A stretch of DNA of 10,048 nucleotides from Pseudomonadota bacterium (lineage in GTDB: Bacteria; Pseudomonadota; Gammaproteobacteria; Burkholderiales; Burkholderiaceae). The DNA lies in the NCBI GenBank assembly GCA_023441105.1, contig JAEZQX010000013.1:1-10048 (forward strand), in the 5' to 3' direction. The translations under genes and the position numbers were made by a program. Shown one piece after another: positions 6,005 to 10,048 of this stretch; position 1 is the first letter of the stretch, and the number at the start of each line of letters is the position of its first letter. Under the pieces are notes generated by a model. It saw only the letters and a list, made by a program, of their open reading frames with translations. It was not told the origin of the DNA and did not search any database.

Positions 6005-8770
6005 TCACAGGCTCGCCAGGAGCTTCAGCTCCCGGACCCGGGCCAGCGCATGCGCCCGGTTCTTCACGCCGAGCGACTCGTAGGCCCGCTTGAGGTACCA
6101 CTTGACGGTCTCCTCCGAAATATAGAGACGCTCGCCGATCTCGCGATTGCGCAGGCCCTGCTCGACCAGCTGCAGGATCTGCAGCTCGCGCCGATGCAGC
6201 GGTTGCACTGCGGCGGCGGCAGCCACCGGTTCCCGTCGCGACCGGTCGGCCTGCTCGAACCAGCCTTGCAGCCGGACCGCGAGGGCCTCGCCGTCCGGCG
6301 GCTCGCGCAGCCTGATTTCCAGCAGTCCGCGGCCGCAGTGGATGAGCGACAGCGCGCAGCCGCCCGGCAGCGCCAGGCGGACCGCCATCGCGAGATCCTC
6401 CTGCGCCGCCTGCGCATCGCCCAGCGCCCGTGCCGCGAGCGCCTTCAGCGCCAGGAACTCGACCTGGTGCTTGACCCGCCCGGCGCGCGCTTCGTTGATC
6501 GCCGCGGCGCCGGCACGCCGGCCCAGCGCGGCGAAGTCTCCCCGGCGCAGCAGGCGCTGGCAGCAGACCGCCTCGTATTGCACGAAGTTCTCGGTCGGCA
6601 TCGCGCGCTCCAGCTGCCGGCTCGCCGCCAGCACGTCGTGGGCGACCGCGAGCACCTGCTCGAGCTCGCCGTCGGCCCGCCGCGAGGGGTCGGCCAGCGC
6701 GATTCGGGCATGCACCATCGCCGCCCGGAACAGCACGCGGTCGAGCGAACGGGAGTGACCCAGCTCCCGCGCCTTGTCGAGCTCGTCCATCGCCAGCCCG
6801 AGGCGACCGGTGTGCGCGTAGACCTGGGCGCGCAGGATGCGCGCCACGCCGACGTAGGCGAAGGTATGGGTGGCGTCGAGCAGGTCCACCGCGGCATCGA
6901 GCGCCGCTTCCGCCGGCCCGAACTCGAGCCGGTCGAGGTGCGCGAGGCCCAGCACGGCACGCAGGAAGGCGGCGCTGCCGGCGCGCAGCCAGCGGCGATT
7001 GCCGGGGTCGTCGAGCCATTGGGTGAGGCCGCGGATCGCGACGTCCGGCCGCGCCGACAACTGGTCGACCATCGCCCGGTTGTAGCGCGCCATCAGGCTG
7101 ACCACCGTATCCTCGTTGGCGTCGGCGATGCGGATCGCCTCGACATAGTGGCGACGGGCGGTGGCCAGCTCGCCCTTGACCCGCGCGCCGTAGCCCAGCA
7201 CCACCTGCGCATAGGCCCGCTGCAGGCCGTCTTCCAGCCCGAAAGCGGTGGCCAGCTCGGGCTTGATCCACTCGCTGTCGACCAGGTCGTAGCGGGTGAC
7301 CCCGCACATCGAGCGCAGGATCAGCAGCTCGTCGGCCAACCGCCGCAAGCCGCGGGCGGGGTCGCGACGCCGCGCCGAATCCAGCACCGCCTGGGCGGCA
7401 TCGATCGCCTCGCTGGCGGCGATGGCGTCGCCGAGGTAGAGCTGAGTCCAGGCATCGAGCGCATTCAGCTCCGCCGACGACGCGACCGCCTTGCGGCCGA
7501 CCGCCTGCAGCCAGCCATGCAGCTCCTTGAAGCTGCCCTCGCGCAGCAGGGCATAACCATGGGATTCGAGCAGGCGCACCGCATCGCGACTGCTGCCGCC
7601 CGCCAGCGCCTGGCGCAGCGCTTCGGCCGGCATCGCGTTCTGCTCGAACCAGCGGCTCGCGCGCAGGTACAGCGGCCGCAGCGATGCCAGCCCCTGCGAA
7701 CGCTTCTGCAGCCGCAGGAAGTTCTGGAACAGGTGGTGGTAGCGATACCAGATCTGCTCGCGGTCCAGCCGGATGATGAAAAGGTTGGCGTGCTCCAGTG
7801 CCTCGATCATCTCGTTGGCGTCGCTGCGGCCGGTGAGGGCATCGCACAGCGGCGCGCAGAACTGGTCCAGCAGCGACGTGTCCTGCAGGAACGAGCGCAC
7901 CGCCGGCGCCTGGCGCGCCAGGATATCCTCGAGCAGGTAGTCGGCAAAGCTGCCGTCGCCGGCCGGCTCGGCCCCTCGTTCGAACAGCGCCTCGCCATGC
8001 TGCCGGTAGGCGATGGAGGCGAGTTGCAGCCCGCAGATCCAGCCTTCGGTCTGGTCGGTCAGCGCGGCAATGCGCTCGTCCGACAGCGCCACCTTGTGCA
8101 CCCGCCGCAGGTATTCGCGCACTTCGGCCGGCGCCAGGCGCAGCTCCGCGAAGCCGAGCTCGACCACGGCGCCGCGCGACTTGAGCCGGGCAACGCTCAG
8201 CGGCACTTGCCGCTGGCTGGCGACCACGAACCTGACCTCGGCGCCGCTGTACTGGATCAGGTAGCCGAGAGCTGCCGCGACATCGGCATTGTCGATCGCC
8301 TGGAAGTCGTCGAGAAAGATCGCCAGCGGCTGCGGCGCCCCTTCGATCGCCAGCCCCCTGCCCGAGGCGACGGCGCCGGCGGCGGTGGCCGCGAACTCGG
8401 CGACGATCGCCGCCATCGCTTCGGTCAGCGGCACCTCGCCGCTGGCCTGCACCAGCGCCGCCACCTGTTCGCCGAAGCCGGGCCGGACCTGCGCCAGCGC
8501 CGCCAGCAGGTTGAGCACGAACACCCGCGGCTCGTTGTCGAACCGGTCGAGCGACAACCAGGCCGCCTGCCAGCCGGCGGCAACCAGCTCGCGAAAGCCC
8601 TGCGCCAGCAGCGTCGACTTGCCGGAACCGGTGGGCGCGGTCACCACGGCCAGCTTGCGCTGCTGCAGGCTGGCGAGGGTGGATACCAGGTCCGGACGCT
8701 CCAGCAGACGCGAGTCGGTCGAAGGCGGATAGAGCTTGGTGATCGGGGGGCGATAGCGGGGACGAGCCAT
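6005..8770 (-). CDS. MalT/LAL-type ATP-dependent LuxR-family transcriptional regulator
   Basis: A 921-aa STAND regulator of the LAL (large ATP-binding LuxR) group; MalT is ~900 aa. The start opens with PPITKLYPPSTDSRLLERPDL, like MalT N-termini. Walker A is APTGSGKST (45-53); Walker B is LAIFLDDF (~149-156); the sensor region is VVASQRQVPLSVARLKSRG. The winged-helix part includes EVREYLRRV and TEGWICGLQLASIA. A long helical-repeat region (~400-840, TPR-like) forms the ligand sensor. The C-terminal LuxR HTH covers ~857-921 (RRELQILQLVEQGLRNREIG, then ISEETVKWYLKRAYESLGV). The ATG at 8770 is preferred to a GTG 18 codons upstream, although neither has a good SD. It is expected to oligomerise with ATP plus inducer and activate promoters. 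The divergent LIV-type SBP gene is the probable target. AlkS, the alkane regulator, is a member of the same group, so control of catabolism is plausible. The inducer is unknown. Confidence 0.93.
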   Translation of the reverse strand: MARPRYRPPITKLYPPSTDSRLLERPDLVSTLASLQQRKLAVVTAPTGSGKSTLLAQGFRELVAAGWQAAWLSLDRFDNEPRVFVLNLLAALAQVRPGFGEQVAALVQASGEVPLTEAMAAIVAEFAATAAGAVASGRGLAIEGAPQPLAIFLDDFQAIDNADVAAALGYLIQYSGAEVRFVVASQRQVPLSVARLKSRGAVVELGFAELRLAPAEVREYLRRVHKVALSDERIAALTDQTEGWICGLQLASIAYRQHGEALFERGAEPAGDGSFADYLLEDILARQAPAVRSFLQDTSLLDQFCAPLCDALTGRSDANEMIEALEHANLFIIRLDREQIWYRYHHLFQNFLRLQKRSQGLASLRPLYLRASRWFEQNAMPAEALRQALAGGSSRDAVRLLESHGYALLREGSFKELHGWLQAVGRKAVASSAELNALDAWTQLYLGDAIAASEAIDAAQAVLDSARRRDPARGLRRLADELLILRSMCGVTRYDLVDSEWIKPELATAFGLEDGLQRAYAQVVLGYGARVKGELATARRHYVEAIRIADANEDTVVSLMARYNRAMVDQLSARPDVAIRGLTQWLDDPGNRRWLRAGSAAFLRAVLGLAHLDRLEFGPAEAALDAAVDLLDATHTFAYVGVARILRAQVYAHTGRLGLAMDELDKARELGHSRSLDRVLFRAAMVHARIALADPSRRADGELEQVLAVAHDVLAASRQLERAMPTENFVQYEAVCCQRLLRRGDFAALGRRAGAAAINEARAGRVKHQVEFLALKALAARALGDAQAAQEDLAMAVRLALPGGCALSLIHCGRGLLEIRLREPPDGEALAVRLQGWFEQADRSRREPVAAAAAVQPLHRRELQILQLVEQGLRNREIGERLYISEETVKWYLKRAYESLGVKNRAHALARVRELKLLASL

Positions 8771-8828
8771 GTGCTGCAGTGCCGGGCTGTCGCAGGGTCG
8801 GGCGGCGCCGGCAGCGAACCCCACTTTC

Positions 8829-8851
8829 GGGGGGTGATTTGGGGGGAAAAA
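8829..8851 (+). promoter_or_regulatory. Directly repeated G6 tracts, possible LAL activator boxes
   Basis: Two runs of six G (8829-8834 and 8841-8846) are separated by TGATTT, and the second is followed by five A. They are in direct orientation with a 12-bp period, upstream of the SBP gene. MalT boxes are also asymmetric G-rich sites (GGGGAKGA-like) in direct repeats, and GGGGGTGA resembles them at most positions. The link is inference from the neighbouring LAL gene. Confidence 0.3.
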
Positions 8852-8871
8852 TGTTTAGACTGATTCTAGAG

Positions 8872-8891
8872 TTGCTCCGCATGCCGAGCAA
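8872..8891. promoter_or_regulatory. Near-perfect 20-bp palindrome, operator-like, before the SBP gene
   Basis: TTGCTC (8872-8877) and GAGCAA (8886-8891) are exact inverted repeats, and the eight bases between contain the palindrome GCATGC (8879-8884). The whole site is symmetric at 18 of 20 bases; only the C/C pair 8878/8885 breaks it. It ends 27 bp before the ATG and 18 bp before the SD, so it lies in the probable 5' leader or over the start of transcription. It suits a dimeric repressor, or a leader hairpin. Confidence 0.6.
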
Positions 8892-8918
8892 TCCACCGGA
8901 CCGAACCACGGAGACATC

Positions 8919-10048
8919 ATGAAGCGGCCCTCCCCCCTGTTCCTGCCAACCACCCTCGCGTCGCTCGCGATCACCTCGCTGCTCGGTTTCGGCATCCCCG
9001 CCAGCGCCGTCGCGCAGGACATCAGGATTGCCCACATCTCGGACCAGACCGGGCCGCTGGAGGCCTACGCCAAGCAGACCCACATCGGCCTGATGATGGG
9101 ATTGCAGTACGCCACCAACGGCACCATGACGATCGGCAACCGCAAGATCGTCGTGCTGCAGCGTGACTCGCAGACCAAGCCGGACGTCGGCCGGTCCCAG
9201 CTGGCCGCAGCGTTCGGCGACGACAAGGTCGACATCGCGGTCGGCCCCACCTCCTCCGGCACCGCGCTGGCCATGCTGCCGGTCGCCGAGGAGTACAAGA
9301 AGATCCTGCTGGTGGAGCCGGCGGTGGCCGATTCGATCACCGGCGACAAGTGGAACCGCTACATCTTCCGCACCGGCCGCAACTCGATGCAGGACGCGGT
9401 CTCCAATGCCGTGGCCGTCGGCAAGCCCAACACCTACATCGCCACCCTGGCGCAGGACTATGCCTTCGGCAAGGACTTCGTCGCCGCCTTCAAGGAAGCG
9501 ATCGCCGGCACCGGCGCACAGATCGTCCACGAGGAATACGCCCCGGTGCGCGCCACCGACTTCACCGCCTCCACCGAGCGCATCTTCAACGCGCTGAAGG
9601 ACAAGCCGGGCCGCAAGATCCTGTTCCTCAACTGGGCCGGCGCCGATCCGATCCCCAAGCTGATCGCGGCGGATCCCAAGCGCTTCGGCATCGAGATCGC
9701 CACCGGCGGCAACATCCTGCCGGCCATGGTGTCCTACAAGCAACTGCCCGGCATGGAAGGCGCGGCGTACTACTACTTCGGCATCCCCAAGAACGCCGCC
9801 AACAACTGGCTGGTCGCCGAGCACTACAAGCAGCACAAGACGCCGCCCGACTTCTTCACCGCCGGCGGCATGAGCGCGGGCATCGCCATCGTCGAAGCCA
9901 TCAAGAAGGCTGGCGGCACCGATACCGAGAAGCTGATCGCCGCCATGGAAGGCATGAGCTTCGAGACGCCCAAGGGCACGATGACCTTCCGCAAGGAAGA
10001 CCACCAGGCGATGCAGAGCATGTACCACTTCAAGATCAAGGCCGACCC
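8919..10048 (+). CDS. LIV-type ABC transporter periplasmic substrate-binding protein (partial, 3' end outside window)
   Basis: This is a periplasmic binding protein of the branched-chain amino acid (Peripla_BP_6, type I) family; 376 codons are visible with no stop, so it is nearly complete. The ATG at 8919 has GGAG 5 nt upstream. The signal peptide is clear: MKRPS, then a hydrophobic core (LASLAITSLLGFGI), then cleavage after AVA before QDIRIA (~residue 32). There is no lipobox cysteine, so it is soluble. The mature protein opens with IRIAHISDQTGPLEAY, and VDIAVGPTSSGTALAMLPVAEE, TYIATLAQDYAFGKDF and FTAGGMSAGIAIVEAIKKAGG are typical of the two-lobed fold. Members bind Leu/Ile/Val, urea, amides, or aromatic acids in degraders; the ligand here is not deducible. 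ATP-binding and permease genes are expected downstream. It is divergent from the LAL regulator. Confidence 0.94.
   Translation, partial: MKRPSPLFLPTTLASLAITSLLGFGIPASAVAQDIRIAHISDQTGPLEAYAKQTHIGLMMGLQYATNGTMTIGNRKIVVLQRDSQTKPDVGRSQLAAAFGDDKVDIAVGPTSSGTALAMLPVAEEYKKILLVEPAVADSITGDKWNRYIFRTGRNSMQDAVSNAVAVGKPNTYIATLAQDYAFGKDFVAAFKEAIAGTGAQIVHEEYAPVRATDFTASTERIFNALKDKPGRKILFLNWAGADPIPKLIAADPKRFGIEIATGGNILPAMVSYKQLPGMEGAAYYYFGIPKNAANNWLVAEHYKQHKTPPDFFTAGGMSAGIAIVEAIKKAGGTDTEKLIAAMEGMSFETPKGTMTFRKEDHQAMQSMYHFKIKAD

Larger units (their letters stand above)
8771..8918. promoter_or_regulatory. Divergent promoter region between the LAL regulator and the SBP gene
   Basis: The 148-bp gap includes an A/T-richer core at 8835-8870, where G6 tracts, an A5 tract and TTTAGACTGATTCTAG fall in otherwise very GC-rich DNA. 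An imperfect palindrome TAGACTGATTCTA (8856-8868) and the TTGCTC/GAGCAA palindrome (8872-8891) follow. I could not assign a sigma-70 pair with confidence; LAL activators commonly work at promoters with weak -35 boxes. Confidence 0.6.

Noticed and set aside
4338..6083. A 581-codon plus-strand frame over the exporter gene
   Set aside because: It is antisense to an MFS protein with all its family motifs in order; its translation is a Gln/Arg/His-rich shadow.
8771..8824. GTG at 8824 as the start of the LAL regulator, adding 18 residues
   Set aside because: No SD precedes it and the extra residues (GFAAGAARP...) do not resemble MalT-type N-termini, which begin close to the KLxPP-like segment.
8745..8846. 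G-quadruplex from the G6, G4, G6, G6 runs
   Set aside because: The second and third runs are about 67 bp apart, and the two close G6 runs alone lack proper loops, so a standard four-tract quadruplex is not supported.
5975..8863. A 962-codon plus-strand open frame antisense to the LAL regulator
   Set aside because: It is the antisense shadow of the regulator gene, rich in Arg, Gln, His and Leu, with no recognisable domain.
5991..10028. A 1345-codon open frame on the minus strand spanning the LAL regulator and antisense to the SBP gene
   Set aside because: It is a shadow of GC-rich codon use: it lies antisense to a clear SBP with a signal peptide, and out of frame with a regulator that shows intact Walker and HTH motifs. 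Its product is low-complexity Arg/Gly/Ala with no domain.

Overview
The window is a GC-rich proteobacterial chromosome segment with dense, short-spaced genes. The gene families (NodD-like LysR regulator, DHA2 exporter, MalT-like LuxR regulator, LIV-type binding protein) and the codon bias fit a free-living beta- or gammaproteobacterium with wide catabolic ability, such as Rhodocyclales, Burkholderiales or Xanthomonadales relatives. The sequence alone does not settle the genus. I see no tRNA, rRNA, CRISPR array, transposase or phage gene.

Layout. (1) Positions 1-1622, minus strand: an unrecognised, largely disordered protein starting with GTG and running off the left edge. It has an acidic Ala/Pro/Glu-rich N-terminal half, a short predicted helical segment, a small possibly folded block, and a basic Gly/Arg/Gln-rich tail. 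(2) Positions 1718-3282, minus strand: a LysR regulator translationally coupled (ATGA overlap) to a YhbS-type GNAT acetyltransferase. (3) Positions 3389-3913, plus strand: a SnoaL/DUF4440-type protein divergent from lysR. The 106-bp gap carries an AATC-N9-GATT dyad matching the NodD-type ATC-N9-GAT / LysR T-N11-A pattern. (4) Positions 3911-3951: a 17-bp-arm hairpin that contains the stop codons of the two convergent genes flanking it. (5) Positions 3949-5930, minus strand: a 14-TM DHA2-type drug exporter followed 41 bp later by a 110-aa thioredoxin-like protein. (6) Positions 6005-8770, minus strand: a 921-aa MalT/LAL-type ATP-dependent LuxR regulator. (7) From 8919 to the right edge, plus strand: a secreted type I periplasmic binding protein of the branched-chain amino acid (LIV) ABC transporter family, divergent from the LAL regulator. 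The 148-bp gap between them holds G6 tracts and a near-perfect 20-bp palindrome.

How the genes may work together (inference): there are two separate regulator/target pairs, lysR-gnat with the DUF4440 gene, and the LAL regulator with the LIV-type transporter. The LAL regulator probably activates uptake, and perhaps catabolism, of the ligand bound by the SBP. The DHA2 exporter and thioredoxin form a likely transcription unit that may be read from the LAL side.

No clearly new multi-gene system is visible. The best leads are the palindromic operator-like site before the SBP gene, the NodD-type box before lysR, the hairpin containing both stop codons, and the large charge-segregated disordered protein.
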